In this document: positions 15,312-25,431 of the stretch, in pieces
Position numbering within the stretch: the stretch's first letter is position 1
How the letters are laid out: each line of letters opens with the position of its first letter
NCBI GenBank assembly: GCA_947458745.1
Contig: CANGYQ010000010.1
Span: 100,997 to 164,996 of the forward strand
Origin: Bryobacteraceae bacterium
GTDB taxonomy: Bacteria > Acidobacteriota > Terriglobia > Bryobacterales > Bryobacteraceae
Direction of reading: 5' to 3'
Length of the DNA: 64,000 nucleotides
Program-made: the position numbers and the translations under genes
The notes under the pieces: model-generated
What the model was told of the DNA's origin: nothing
The model's database searches: none
The model's input: the letters and a program-made list of their open reading frames with translations, nothing else

Positions 15312-18300
15312 CTAACGCTTGGTGGCGTTGGCCGTCCCAGGACCCGGGGCACCCGGTAGCTTCTGATAGTCCGGGAATGCCGGGCGCGGGGGCTTAGTGG
15401 CGGGCCGTTTGGCCAGTTCCGCCATCACCAACTGCACCGCCTTTTCCAGTTGCGGGTCGCGGCCCTGGCGCACCAGGTCCGGTTCATTCTCCACTTCCAC
15501 GTCCGGTTCCACGCCCACGTTCTCAGCAATCCACTTGGAGCTAGCCGGGTCCCAAACGGCAGAACTCGGCGCGCTGACGATGCCGCCATCCATCAACTGC
15601 GGTGCAGCGGCACGGCCGATCAAGCCACCCCAGGTCCGCTTGCCCACCAGTTGGCCCGCGCCCGCGCGCCGGAAGTACCAGGGCATCGCGTCACCGCCGG
15701 ACCCGGCCCATTCATTGATGATCATCACTTTGGGCCCATAGATGGCGCCCTGCGGTTGCAGCTCATCATCGCCATCGCGCGTAGCCACGCGGCTGAGGGG
15801 CTTGCGGTTCAGCATCTCCACAATGTCGGTGGCCAGTTGGCCGCCACCGTTGAAGCGCTCGTCCACAATCGCCGCTTCCTTGCCCACCTGGGCGTAGAAG
15901 TAGCGGTTGAAGCTGGTCAAGCCGCCAAACGAGGTATCCGGCATGTAGATGTAGGCCACGCGACCGTTGGTCATCTGGTCCACCTTGCGGCGGTTGCCTT
16001 CGATCCACGCGAGGTTGCGCAAGCCCATCTCGTTGGGCACCGGCACCACGGTCACGTCGCGGGAGCCATCGCCATTGGCGTTCGGTCCCACCTTGATCCG
16101 GACCTGCTTGCCGGACTTGCCTTCAAAGAAGCTGTAGACGTTTTCCTGCGGCGTGACGTCGCGACCATTGACGGCCAGCAAGTAGTCGCCGACTGCGACG
16201 TTCACCCCCGGCTGCGTCAGCGGCGCGGTGAGGTTGGGGTTCCAGTTTTCGCCGTTAAAGATGCGGGCGAAGCGGTAGCGGCCGTTGGCCACTTCGTAGT
16301 CCGCGCCCAGCAGACCGGTCTGCACCGTCTTGACGTCGGGCTGCTCTCCGCCAGCCACAAACAGGTGTCCGGCAGTGACTTCGCCCATCATGTCCTGCAG
16401 CAGATACGTCAGCTCTCGCCGGGAGCCGATGCTGCCCAGATACTTGCCGTATTTGGCCTGGAAATCCGCCACATTGGCGCCGTGGAGTTTGGCGTCATAG
16501 AACATCTCGCGCTGCACGCGCCAGGCTTCCCGGTAGATCTGGTTCCACTCCTGCCGGGGGTTGATCTTCACTTCCAGATCAGCCGTCTTCAGCGCCTGGG
16601 CTCCACCCGGACCCGCGGGCGGAGCGGGAGGAGCATTGCGCGGGGACAGCGGGCGCAGCGTGCCGATAAACCAACCAGGACCCTGCCGGTAGAGCGCCTT
16701 CTCACCGTTGTGCGACAAGCGGAACTGGCTGACACCGCCAAAGGCCACATCGGCGCGCCGTTCCTTCAGGTCGAACCGGTGCACCGTGGTGCCCGGCGGC
16801 ATGCCCGGGGCCGGAGCACTGGCTTCCAGCGCCAGCAGCGTGCCGGCCTTGCCGGGCTGTAGATCCACATAGCGGCGTGGCGGCATCGGCAATACCAGCA
16901 CGCGCTGCAGGATGTTCTCAAAATCGATCTTCACTTCGGCCACCTTGGCCGCGGGTTTGGCCGCGCCGGGCTTGGGCGGTTCCGGCTTGACGCCCTCCGG
17001 TTTCGGAGCGTCGGCAGGCTTCTCCTCCGCCACCTTCTCTTCGTCGCTTTCCGGTCCGAACGGCGACGGATCGCTCTTGCTGAGCACCACCAGATAAATG
17101 CTGCGCGATGTTGGCCGCTGCGAAGAGGAGAGATCCGGTTGAATGGTGGGGCCCGCATCAGTGGAGGCGGTGAAGTACAGATACTTGCCGTCGCGATCCC
17201 AGGCGGGCATCCGGGCGTCGCTCATCCCGTCGGTCACCTGCGTCGCCTTGGCATCGGCCAGCGAATAGACATGGACCGCGCCCAGGTAGTTCATCAGAGT
17301 TTTCGAGTAGGCTAGCCATTTGGAATCCGGAGACCAGTGCGGCACCAGATTACCCGTGCGTCCCCACAAACGTTCCTTGTCTACTTTGGTGGCTTTGCCG
17401 GATTCCACATCTACCCACCACAGCGTCAGGTGGGCGTCCACCACGGCGATCTTCTTGCTGTCGGGCGACCAGCGCAGCGCGTAGTAGAACGACGGCTTAT
17501 CCTCGATCCGGATTTTCTTCGGTTCCGCCTTGCCATCCTGGGGTGCGATGAACAGCTCATATTCGCCAGAAGCATCGGAGAAGTAGGCAATGTTTTTGCC
17601 GTCGGGCGACCATTCCGGGTCCCGCTCCATCACGCCGGTGGTGTTAGTCAGGTTGCGGGCGTCTCCTTTGTCGGCGGGCACGGTCATGATCTCGCCGCGC
17701 GCTTCAAACACAGCGCGAGCGCCGGAGGGCGAGATAGCGCCATTGCTCAACCGGCTACCAACCGGGATGAACCGTTCGCGCACTTCGGCCAAGTCGCCGG
17801 AGACCTTCACGTTGAGGGGTGCCAACTTGGAGGTCTTCCAGTCATAAAGGTGCAGCGCGCCAAACTCTTCGATCACCAGCGCGTCCGGGCCAGCGGAGGC
17901 GGACTTAAAGTCCATGCCTTTGTTCTCGAACGCTCGGGTCACCTTCTTCGATCCCAGGTCGTAGCTGAACAGCGACACTTTACCTTCGCGGTCTGACAGG
18001 AACCAGACCTTGCCGCCGGCCCACATCGGGCAGTAGTCGTTGGAGTTGTCGCGCGGAATCTTCTCTACTTTGGAAGTGGCCAGATCAGCAATCCAGACCG
18101 GCGTCGTCATGCCTCCGCGGTAGCGCTTCCAAGCGTCAAACGCGCGGCCCATCGGCACATAGGCCATCCGCTTGCTATCGGGCGCGAACGCCGCCTCATA
18201 GCCCACCGGCACCGGCAGCTTCTCTTCCGGCCCGCCGTCTACCGGGACGGAGTACAGCTCCTGGTAACGTGGCGAGACGGAGGCGCGGTTGGAGGAGAAC

Positions 18301-18668
18301 AGAACGCGCTTGTTGTCCGGCGTCCAGCCCGCCACCACATCGGCACCCGGGTGCCACGTCAGGCGCTTGGGCACACCGCCGCTGGCGGGGACAACAAACA
18401 CATCCACGCTGCCGTCATAGCGGCCCGTAAAGGCGACGGTGGTGCCGTCAGGCGAGAACATCGGGTTGGTCTCGGCACCGGGTCCGGTGGTAAGGCGCGT
18501 CGCGGCACCGCCCGTGCGGGCCGCAATCCAGAGGTCGTTGGCGTACTCAAAAACTACGTGGGTCTTGTTGATGGTGGGGTTGCGATAGAGCGCGGGGCCA
18601 TCGCCTTCAGCGGCCCAAAGGCAGCCGGTGGCGAGAGCCAGGATGGTGGGGAAGCGTAGGCTGGACAT
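15312..18668 (-). CDS. Tricorn-like protease (S41 family)
   Basis: An 1118-residue exported tricorn-type protease. A signal peptide (SSLRFPTILALATGCLWA) precedes WD40-like/PD40 beta-propeller repeats (NPMFSPDGTTVAFTG, DPEWSPDGKNIAYFS and similar), a proline- and lysine-rich linker, a PDZ-like domain (GVNVAVGDYLLAVNGRDV) and the C-terminal S41 peptidase core with IVDERFNGGGQLATDIV and the nucleophile region INEWAGSGGDAMPWYFR. It probably degrades peptides in the periplasm. The start at 18668 begins the signal peptide and is preceded by AAGAGAG. A decayed fragment of a paralogue lies at 13669-13920. It is divergent from the methyltransferase gene at 18793. Confidence 0.9.
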   Translation of the reverse strand: MSSLRFPTILALATGCLWAAEGDGPALYRNPTINKTHVVFEYANDLWIAARTGGAATRLTTGPGAETNPMFSPDGTTVAFTGRYDGSVDVFVVPASGGVPKRLTWHPGADVVAGWTPDNKRVLFSSNRASVSPRYQELYSVPVDGGPEEKLPVPVGYEAAFAPDSKRMAYVPMGRAFDAWKRYRGGMTTPVWIADLATSKVEKIPRDNSNDYCPMWAGGKVWFLSDREGKVSLFSYDLGSKKVTRAFENKGMDFKSASAGPDALVIEEFGALHLYDWKTSKLAPLNVKVSGDLAEVRERFIPVGSRLSNGAISPSGARAVFEARGEIMTVPADKGDARNLTNTTGVMERDPEWSPDGKNIAYFSDASGEYELFIAPQDGKAEPKKIRIEDKPSFYYALRWSPDSKKIAVVDAHLTLWWVDVESGKATKVDKERLWGRTGNLVPHWSPDSKWLAYSKTLMNYLGAVHVYSLADAKATQVTDGMSDARMPAWDRDGKYLYFTASTDAGPTIQPDLSSSQRPTSRSIYLVVLSKSDPSPFGPESDEEKVAEEKPADAPKPEGVKPEPPKPGAAKPAAKVAEVKIDFENILQRVLVLPMPPRRYVDLQPGKAGTLLALEASAPAPGMPPGTTVHRFDLKERRADVAFGGVSQFRLSHNGEKALYRQGPGWFIGTLRPLSPRNAPPAPPAGPGGAQALKTADLEVKINPRQEWNQIYREAWRVQREMFYDAKLHGANVADFQAKYGKYLGSIGSRRELTYLLQDMMGEVTAGHLFVAGGEQPDVKTVQTGLLGADYEVANGRYRFARIFNGENWNPNLTAPLTQPGVNVAVGDYLLAVNGRDVTPQENVYSFFEGKSGKQVRIKVGPNANGDGSRDVTVVPVPNEMGLRNLAWIEGNRRKVDQMTNGRVAYIYMPDTSFGGLTSFNRYFYAQVGKEAAIVDERFNGGGQLATDIVEMLNRKPLSRVATRDGDDELQPQGAIYGPKVMIINEWAGSGGDAMPWYFRRAGAGQLVGKRTWGGLIGRAAAPQLMDGGIVSAPSSAVWDPASSKWIAENVGVEPDVEVENEPDLVRQGRDPQLEKAVQLVMAELAKRPATKPPRPAFPDYQKLPGAPGPGTANATKR

Positions 18669-18792
18669 ACTCTCTTGAGAGCATAACGTCCTGAGAGCCA
18701 AAAGGTTCGCCGGCAGCCCCACTATTTTCTTTCCGCGCCCCCCACCCGGAACTCTAAGCGGGAAAGACGACGCTGCTAAACTCTCTGGAGCA

Positions 18793-19815
18793 ATGGCTAC
18801 TCTTGACCCGGCTCCGATTCTGCAAACGGCCCTCGCCTTCTGGTCTTCGAAGGTACTGCTGACCGCCGTCGAATTTGGAGTTTTCACTCAACTCGCTGAG
18901 CGCCGGATCACTGGAAAAGAACTGGGGGCCGAAATTGGGCTCCACCCGCGCGGCATCAGCGACTTCTTCGATTCGCTGGTGGCGATGAACATCCTGGAGC
19001 GCGACGGCGATGGGGAAGAGGCGCTCTACGCCAACTCGCCGCTCAGCTCGCTGTATCTCCGCCAGGAGAGCCCGCGCTACATCGGCGGCGCTTTGGAGAT
19101 GTTGAATGCACGCCTGTTTAAGTTCTGGCACGACTTGCCGGAGGCGCTGCGGACCGGCAAGCCGCAGAATGAGACCAAGCACGGGCAGAAGGGTGTCTTT
19201 GAGACCCTCTACGAGGAACCGGCTCGCCTGGAGCAGTTCATGGGAGCCATGACCGGCCTGTCGCGGATGAACTTTGAGGCATTCGCCGAGAAGTTTGACT
19301 TCTCGCCGTTCAAGACTATGTGCGACATCGGCGGCGCCACAGGTCTGTTGAGCGTCGAAGTGGCCAAGCGGCACGCGCATATCCAGTGCACGTCCTACGA
19401 CCTGCCGCCGGTGGAGCCGATTGCCCAGGCGGCCATCGCCCGCGCCGGGCTTTCCGATCGCGTCGCCACGGGCCAAGTGGACTTCTTCAACCAGCCGCTG
19501 CCCAAGGCGGACCTGATCACGATGGGCATGATCCTGCATGATTGGGACCTGGAAAAGAAGATGCATCTGATCCGCGCGGCCTACGACGCTTTGCCGGTGG
19601 GTGGTGCATTCGTGGTGATTGAAGCTTTGATCGATGATGCGCGCCGCACGAATCTGGGCGGGCTGCTGATGTCGTTGAACATGCTGATTGAGTTCGGCGG
19701 GGCCTTCGACTACAGCGGTGCCGACTTCCGCGGCTGGTGCACCGAGGTAGGGTTCACTCGATTTGAAGTGATCCATCTCGCCGGGCCGTCCAGCGCCGCG
19801 ATCGCCTACAAATAG
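18793..19815 (+). CDS. SAM-dependent O-methyltransferase
   Basis: A 340-residue methyltransferase of the plant/bacterial O-methyltransferase type 2 family. An N-terminal winged-helix dimerisation domain (ALAFWSSKVLLTAVEFGVFTQL, about residues 13-100) precedes the Rossmann domain with SAM motif CDIGGATGLLSVEVA (near residue 177). The catalytic-base region is MGMILHDWD, with the family histidine in HDW. Relatives methylate hydroxyl groups of aromatic small molecules or act in ubiquinone-type and secondary metabolism; the substrate is unknown. The ankyrin gene begins 20 nt downstream and is probably co-transcribed. Confidence 0.88.
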   Translation: MATLDPAPILQTALAFWSSKVLLTAVEFGVFTQLAERRITGKELGAEIGLHPRGISDFFDSLVAMNILERDGDGEEALYANSPLSSLYLRQESPRYIGGALEMLNARLFKFWHDLPEALRTGKPQNETKHGQKGVFETLYEEPARLEQFMGAMTGLSRMNFEAFAEKFDFSPFKTMCDIGGATGLLSVEVAKRHAHIQCTSYDLPPVEPIAQAAIARAGLSDRVATGQVDFFNQPLPKADLITMGMILHDWDLEKKMHLIRAAYDALPVGGAFVVIEALIDDARRTNLGGLLMSLNMLIEFGGAFDYSGADFRGWCTEVGFTRFEVIHLAGPSSAAIAYK

Positions 19816-19835
19816 CCGCTGAAGGGAGTACCGCC

Positions 19836-20513
19836 ATGTTGCTGATGGACCGGATCACCGAGGGCCGCACGGACCTGGTGTTCGACTACTTGGCCGAAGG
19901 TGGTGAAGCCACCGCCACCGATGTCGAAGGGACGTCGCTGCTGCAGTGGTGCGCCTACTACGGCGACGTCAGCGCCATCCGCTATCTGCTGGCCGAAGGC
20001 GAGCAGATTGAAACGTTGGGTGAGAACCTGGACCTGAACGGCTCTTGCTACCATGGCCACTGGCGGCTGGCGCAGTTCCTGCTGGAACAAGGTGCCGACC
20101 CCAACGTCCCGCTTCCGGATACAGGCGAGACTCCCTTGCACGCGGCTTTGTGCAAGACACAGCCGGTGGTCTACAACCGGGTCGTCGAGGTGCTGCTGGC
20201 GCATGGCGCGGACCCGAACGTGGCCACCAAACCCGGCGTCGAAACCGGTGGCTTCATGCGGGATTGCCGCACCAAAAGCGAAACGCCGCTGCATCGCGCG
20301 GCGGCGTTTGGTGACGAAGAGACCATCCAGCGTCTGCTGAATGCCGGAGCCAAGGTGGACGCCCGAGACAGCGCCGGCGACACCCCGCTCAGCTGGGCCA
20401 GCTGGTACCTGCGGCCGACGCCGATTCTGCGCCTGCTCTGCTACGGCCGCTTCCGCATCCGGCCGGATTCGTCGTACCTGGAAGCGAACTTGATCGGCAA
20501 GCCGCTGGCCTGA
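19836..20513 (+). CDS. Ankyrin repeat protein
   Basis: A 225-residue protein made of about five ankyrin repeats, for example GTSLLQWCAYYGDVSAIRYL, LNGSCYHGHWRLAQFLLEQG, TPLHAALCKTQPVVYNRVVE and TPLHRAAAFGDEETIQRLL, ending with a short C-terminal cap. No signal peptide is seen, so it is probably cytoplasmic and mediates protein contacts. The start at 19836 is preceded by GAAGGGAG at suitable spacing. Coupling with the methyltransferase suggests a shared function that the sequence does not reveal. Confidence 0.88.
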   Translation: MLLMDRITEGRTDLVFDYLAEGGEATATDVEGTSLLQWCAYYGDVSAIRYLLAEGEQIETLGENLDLNGSCYHGHWRLAQFLLEQGADPNVPLPDTGETPLHAALCKTQPVVYNRVVEVLLAHGADPNVATKPGVETGGFMRDCRTKSETPLHRAAAFGDEETIQRLLNAGAKVDARDSAGDTPLSWASWYLRPTPILRLLCYGRFRIRPDSSYLEANLIGKPLA

Positions 20514-20522
20514 GCGCGAACG

Positions 20523-23450
20523 TCAGAAAGAGTACCGGACGGCCAACTGGAACTGGCGTGCCGTTTCCGCCGCGGTGGGGGCGTTGAAGTTAGCGTTGGG
20601 TGTGGCGTTGGGACCAAAGGTCCGATTGACGTTGGTCACATTCAACCGGCTGGAAACGTTGAAGACCTCCGCCACGAATTCCATGCGGCTCGATTCGCGG
20701 ACCTTGAAGTTACGGGTGAGGCGGAGGTCCACCGTGGCGTAGGTGGGAAGGCGGGCGGAGTTGTAGCCCAGGCCCACGGGACGATCAGTGAACTGCGTGT
20801 CGCCATTGTTGTCTTGCCCGGTGACGGGAGAGAAGGGCAAGCCCGATTGCGCCACGGTTCGAGTGGAGAGCTGCCAGCCATTCACCAACTGCCCGGCCAA
20901 GCCTTGCAGGCGAGCCAGGCGAGGCTCCCAGACCCCGGTTAGCGTGAAACGGTGCGGCTGGTTGAAGTCGCCCGGCCCTCGGTCAAACGCAGCGTTTTCC
21001 GGAGCCGCCGACACGGACGTGGCACCGAAGTTCGTGAAGGCTCCGGCTCCATTGACGTAGGCCACGCCCTGCACATCCTGATAGAGATAACCGGCCTGGA
21101 AGCTGAGGCCGTTCCGCAGACGGCGGGTGACCGTGACGAGCAGGCCATTGAAGTTCTGGTAGCCCTGTGAGGCGGTGGTGAAGATATTGCCAAAACGGGC
21201 ATCGGGGCGATTAGCGGTGCCGCCGTAGAGCGTGCGGCCATCGGGCAGTTGGCCAGTGGTCCGCAGGTTGCTCAGCAGCGCCAGCGGCAGATTCCGCGCC
21301 CGGTTGCCGAGATACTGCACTGAAATCGCGTGTCCGGCGGCGAACTCCTGGTCGAACCCGGCAAAGTAGCTGTGGACCATCGGATCAGAAAACTTGTCCG
21401 CGAAGACATTCAGGTTTGAGATCTGCGGCGTGCCACCAGTAAAGCCGGGCACCGCGCCCAGAGTAAAGGCGGGGGCTCCGGCTTGGGTTCCGGTGATGGT
21501 GACATTGCGGACTTCCCGGCCGTTGCCACGCAGGAAGGTATTGAAGGTCTGGGCGACGGTGGTGTTGTAGTAGAGTCCATAGCCAGCGCGGATGACGGAC
21601 TTACCCTTGCCGAACGGATCCCAGGCCGCTGAAATGCGGGGGGCCCAGTTGTTCTTGTCCTGCGGGATTCTGCCGGTGGCGGGATAGTCCGGGTTGGCAA
21701 TGCCTTCGGGCCGCCAGAATAGCTCGTACCGCAACCCCAGGTTGATCTTCAGCGTGGGGGTCACGCGCCAGTCATCCTGCACAAAGTACCCCTGGTTGAT
21801 CACGCGGGCCGTGTAGAACTCCTGCCCCACGGCGCGGGTGAACTGGCTATAGCTGTAGGGCGCGTTGGTGACCGGATCGACGGTGCGGGCCACGGTGGCC
21901 AGATAGTGCTGCAGAGGAGTGAGGGCGGCCCGGCTACCGGCCACGGCGGGCAGGCCGGCAAAGGTGAACGACCCATTCAAATTGCGCGTCCGCTCCCGGA
22001 ACTGAACTGGCAGGATGTCCAGTCCCGCCTTAAGGGCATGTGAACCCTTGTTCCAGCTGACGTTGTCGATGAACTGGAAACCTTGCTCGCGCGAGGAGAA
22101 CACGCCGTCGGCGTTGCCGTTGAAGCTGCCAATCCCTTGAATGGTCACCTGCGGACTCAGCGGCTTCAAGACGCCATTCTCGATACCGCGGGTGGCGAAC
22201 AGGAAGCGAGCCTCATTCAACAGCGTGGGCGATGCGGTGGTCACCAACTGTGTCGTGAACGAATGCGGCGCCTCGTCAAAGCGCGTCGACACTTCGCGCG
22301 ATTGCTGCCCGCCCTGGAGCGGTGATTCACGGTCGAAGTAGAAGTTGTAGCGTGCCGAGAGCCGGTTGCGACGGTTCAGTTCCCAGTCCACCTTGCCGGT
22401 GGTGGTGTGCGCCCGGAAGGTGGTGGTGAAGGTGCCAAGGTTCTCCGCCGCGATCCCCAACTGCTGGCCAATCTGCGCCTGTTGCGCGCCACCAAACGTG
22501 GAGATCACGGGCAGATCCTGCGTCCAACGTTCATAAGTGGCAAAGAAGAACGCTTTGTTCTTGATGATGGCCCCGGATACGGTGCCGCCGAAGTTGTAGC
22601 GAAAGAACTCTGGCGCTTTGGCACCCGGGGCCAACAGAAACGGGACCGCGGACAGTACCTTGTTCCGCGTGAACAGGAAGCCGGACCCATGCAGTTGATT
22701 GCTGCCCGATTGCGTGAACGAGTTCATCAAAACGGCCGCCTGGCGGCCAAACTCCGCCGGATAGTTGTTGGCCAACTGAAACGAACCGATCGATTCCTGG
22801 CTGATCACCAGATTACGCGCCCCACCCTGAATGTTGTTCGACACGCCATCGACGTTGATCTGGCGGAATCCCAGGCCGCCGAAAGAGATGCTGGGCGTCC
22901 CGGTGCCGGAACCACCGGTGGAAAGCGGCGGCGCATTCACGGCTGGGTTCAGCACAAAGAAGTCCAGCAAACTGCGGCCGGCGGTGGGCAAGTTGCGCGC
23001 TTCACGCTCCGTGTAGAGGTTTGAGACCGCGCTCGTCTGGCCTACCTCGACGGCCGGCAGCTCTTCCTTCACTTCCACCGTGGTGGCTACTTCGCCTACT
23101 GGCAAAGAGAAGTTCAACGTTAGCGATTGCCCGGTGCCTAGTCGCACCTGATTACGCACTTCGCTCGAAAATCCTAACTTGCTGGCGGTGACCGAGTAGA
23201 TGCCCGGTGGCACCAGGGCGACGCGAAACTGGCCTTTGTCCAGGGTGGCCGCTTCCCGCGTCAAGCCGGTGCCGAGATTGGCCACCTTGATGGCCGCCCC
23301 GGCCAGAGCGACTCCGTCTTGCCCCCGCACGACGCCTTCAATGTTGCCGTCGATCGCCTGACTCTGCGCCCAGACGGCATCAGCACCGCCCAGCAAGAAA
23401 ACCAAAACCGCTGACCAGCGGACCTGAGATGAAAACGGATGAATACGCAC
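20523..23450 (-). CDS. Oar-like TonB-dependent receptor
   Basis: A 975-residue outer-membrane receptor of the acidobacterial Oar/CarboxypepD_reg type. A signal peptide (VFLLGGADAVWAQS) is followed by a carboxypeptidase-regulatory-like domain (IEGVVRGQDGVALAGAAIKV), a plug-like segment (LPTAGRSLLDFFVLNP and INVDGVSNN) and a large beta-barrel ending in an aromatic residue (QLAVRYSF), as expected for barrel assembly. It probably transports or binds oligosaccharides or peptides, but this is family knowledge, not seen in the sequence. The start is GTG 23450 with a weak ribosome site. Confidence 0.88.
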   Translation of the reverse strand: MRIHPFSSQVRWSAVLVFLLGGADAVWAQSQAIDGNIEGVVRGQDGVALAGAAIKVANLGTGLTREAATLDKGQFRVALVPPGIYSVTASKLGFSSEVRNQVRLGTGQSLTLNFSLPVGEVATTVEVKEELPAVEVGQTSAVSNLYTEREARNLPTAGRSLLDFFVLNPAVNAPPLSTGGSGTGTPSISFGGLGFRQINVDGVSNNIQGGARNLVISQESIGSFQLANNYPAEFGRQAAVLMNSFTQSGSNQLHGSGFLFTRNKVLSAVPFLLAPGAKAPEFFRYNFGGTVSGAIIKNKAFFFATYERWTQDLPVISTFGGAQQAQIGQQLGIAAENLGTFTTTFRAHTTTGKVDWELNRRNRLSARYNFYFDRESPLQGGQQSREVSTRFDEAPHSFTTQLVTTASPTLLNEARFLFATRGIENGVLKPLSPQVTIQGIGSFNGNADGVFSSREQGFQFIDNVSWNKGSHALKAGLDILPVQFRERTRNLNGSFTFAGLPAVAGSRAALTPLQHYLATVARTVDPVTNAPYSYSQFTRAVGQEFYTARVINQGYFVQDDWRVTPTLKINLGLRYELFWRPEGIANPDYPATGRIPQDKNNWAPRISAAWDPFGKGKSVIRAGYGLYYNTTVAQTFNTFLRGNGREVRNVTITGTQAGAPAFTLGAVPGFTGGTPQISNLNVFADKFSDPMVHSYFAGFDQEFAAGHAISVQYLGNRARNLPLALLSNLRTTGQLPDGRTLYGGTANRPDARFGNIFTTASQGYQNFNGLLVTVTRRLRNGLSFQAGYLYQDVQGVAYVNGAGAFTNFGATSVSAAPENAAFDRGPGDFNQPHRFTLTGVWEPRLARLQGLAGQLVNGWQLSTRTVAQSGLPFSPVTGQDNNGDTQFTDRPVGLGYNSARLPTYATVDLRLTRNFKVRESSRMEFVAEVFNVSSRLNVTNVNRTFGPNATPNANFNAPTAAETARQFQLAVRYSF

Positions 23451-23616
23451 TTCTACTGTGATGTAGTGCCCGGCCGGGGGACGAATAATGTTCCATGATT
23501 TGTTGGTTTCAGAATGGCAACAGGGCCCCGCCGGAATGCATCGCCTTAACAGACTTCACCGGCCGTTAACAAAGCTTTAGTGCACGATCCGATGCGGGCG
23601 CGTTACCTTTTGAAGG

Positions 23617-25431
23617 GTGAGCCGCACGCGCCGACAGACGCTTCTTGCTTGGACCTTTGTGTCCGTGCTGGTGCTATCGTCGGTGGCCTTGGCCGTGCTT
23701 GAGTTCCGCTCGATCCTCCGGGTTAGCCAAGCGGAAGGTGAACGCGTGCGTCGTCAGTTACGCGTCGGCTTGGATCGGGTTAGCCGTGACTTCACCGACC
23801 CGATCGAGCGGGCGACCCGAGCATTAGGACTACCCGAGCCCCCGCGCGATCAACCCGCGCCCACGGCCGCGGAACGCGAGGCCGAATATTTGCGGCGTTA
23901 CCTGGCTTGGCGGGATTCAGGCGGCGGCGAATGGCCGTTTGCCCGGGTGGCGCGGGCCATTCGTTCCGGCGGCACGCTGGAGTTGCGCGAGTTGGACCCG
24001 GGCTCCGCCTCCTACCGCACCATCAACTGGCCCACCGAATGGGAAGAGCTGCGAAGGCAACTGGAGGCCCGGGTTTCGGGCAAAGCGGAGGGCCGGCCGC
24101 GGCCCATGCGCCAAAGTCCGGGGTTGCTCGAGTTACCCTGCTTTGGCCCGGAGCCGGACGGTAGCCGGCCGCGCGAACTTGAATGGCTGATCTTTGAGTT
24201 GGATCTGGCCGTCATCCGGTCGACCACCCTGCCGGAGTTGTTGCGTCGCCACCTGGGCGATAGCGACGGTCTGCCGTACTCGGTGGATGTGGTGTTGCGG
24301 GATGCGCCGGAGGTGGCCATCTTCCGCTCTGACCCCAGCCGCACGCAGCCGATCGGAGCCAGCGCCGATGCCACTGTGGGCTTGCTGGACATCTCGCCGT
24401 TTTCGTTCCGTCGAGGCGGACGGCCGCCCCGGCGCGACCGGCCACCGGATGCCGCCCCCCCACCTCCGGCCCGTGACGACGAGCGTTCCGGCCCCCGCCG
24501 TCCGGCCGAAGAAGGCCGGGCGCTATGGGTGCTGGCGGCGCGTCACCAGGCCGGATCTATTGAAGAGTTGATTCGCCAGTCGCGGATTCGCAACATCGTG
24601 CTCATCAGCACCTTGCTGCTGTTGATGCTGACCACCGTGGGTGCGCTGGTGTGGTTTACCCGCCGGGCGCAGCAGTTGGCCGCGATGCAGATGGAGTTTG
24701 TAGCCAGCATCTCGCACGAGTTGCGCACGCCGCTGACCGTGATTCGCACGGCGGCGCACAATCTGGTCACCGGCGTCGTCCGGCACGGCAATACGGCCCA
24801 GGCCGAACGCTATGGCCAGATTATCCAGAACCAGACCGGCAAGCTGGTCGAGATGGTGGAGCAGGTGCTGCGGTTCGCCAACTCCGAGGCCGGACGCAGT
24901 GTGGGCCGAATGGAGCCGTTCCCAGTGGAAGGGTTGCTGTCGGCCGCAGCCGAGTCCGCTGCCAGTGCGATAACGGCGGCGGAATGCCGGCTTGAGACCG
25001 CCATCTCACCTGCCGCCGAACTGGCCTGGATCCGGGGTGACTATGTGTCGCTGGAGCATGCGCTGGTGAATCTGCTGACGAATGCGGCCAAGTATGGCTC
25101 CAGTGGGGGCTGGATTGGGCTGGCGGCGGAAATGGTGGGGCCGGCAGGCAGTGAGATGATCGAGATACGCGTGGCGGACCGGGGTCCGGGCGTCAGTCCG
25201 GCGGAAGCGAAGCAGATTTTTGAGCCCTTCTACCGTGGCCGGTTGGCGTTAGAAGATCAGATCCATGGCACGGGCTTGGGTTTGAGTCTGGTGAAGCGGA
25301 TTGTGGAAGCGCACGCTGGCACCATCACGCTGCACAGCCCTCCGGTGAATGCGGCCACTGGGGCGGAGTTTGCCATACGATTGCCGGCCGTAACTGAGGG
25401 AATGGATGAGTTCGCGAATTCTGCTGGTTGA
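23617..25431 (+). CDS. Membrane sensor histidine kinase
   Basis: A 604-residue kinase. An N-terminal membrane helix (LLAWTFVSVLVLSSVALAVL), a long extracytoplasmic sensor region with an RPPRRDRPPDAAPPPP-type low-complexity stretch, and a second membrane helix (NIVLISTLLLLMLTTVGALVWF) lead to HisKA with His367 in SISHELRTPL and a HATPase domain (N box NLLTNAAKYG, G1 VADRGPGVS, G2 GTGLGLSLVKRIV). The start is GTG 23617. The response regulator gene starts inside its last 26 bases, so the two are coupled. Confidence 0.9.
   Translation: MSRTRRQTLLAWTFVSVLVLSSVALAVLEFRSILRVSQAEGERVRRQLRVGLDRVSRDFTDPIERATRALGLPEPPRDQPAPTAAEREAEYLRRYLAWRDSGGGEWPFARVARAIRSGGTLELRELDPGSASYRTINWPTEWEELRRQLEARVSGKAEGRPRPMRQSPGLLELPCFGPEPDGSRPRELEWLIFELDLAVIRSTTLPELLRRHLGDSDGLPYSVDVVLRDAPEVAIFRSDPSRTQPIGASADATVGLLDISPFSFRRGGRPPRRDRPPDAAPPPPARDDERSGPRRPAEEGRALWVLAARHQAGSIEELIRQSRIRNIVLISTLLLLMLTTVGALVWFTRRAQQLAAMQMEFVASISHELRTPLTVIRTAAHNLVTGVVRHGNTAQAERYGQIIQNQTGKLVEMVEQVLRFANSEAGRSVGRMEPFPVEGLLSAAAESAASAITAAECRLETAISPAAELAWIRGDYVSLEHALVNLLTNAAKYGSSGGWIGLAAEMVGPAGSEMIEIRVADRGPGVSPAEAKQIFEPFYRGRLALEDQIHGTGLGLSLVKRIVEAHAGTITLHSPPVNAATGAEFAIRLPAVTEGMDEFANSAG

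Noticed and set aside
15450..16862. A 470-codon plus-strand frame opposite the tricorn gene
   Set aside because: Composition is that of an antisense shadow, and the minus strand encodes the catalytic core of the protease.
18669..18887. N-terminal extension of the tricorn protein
   Set aside because: It overlaps the start of the divergent methyltransferase gene, and the signal peptide begins at 18668.
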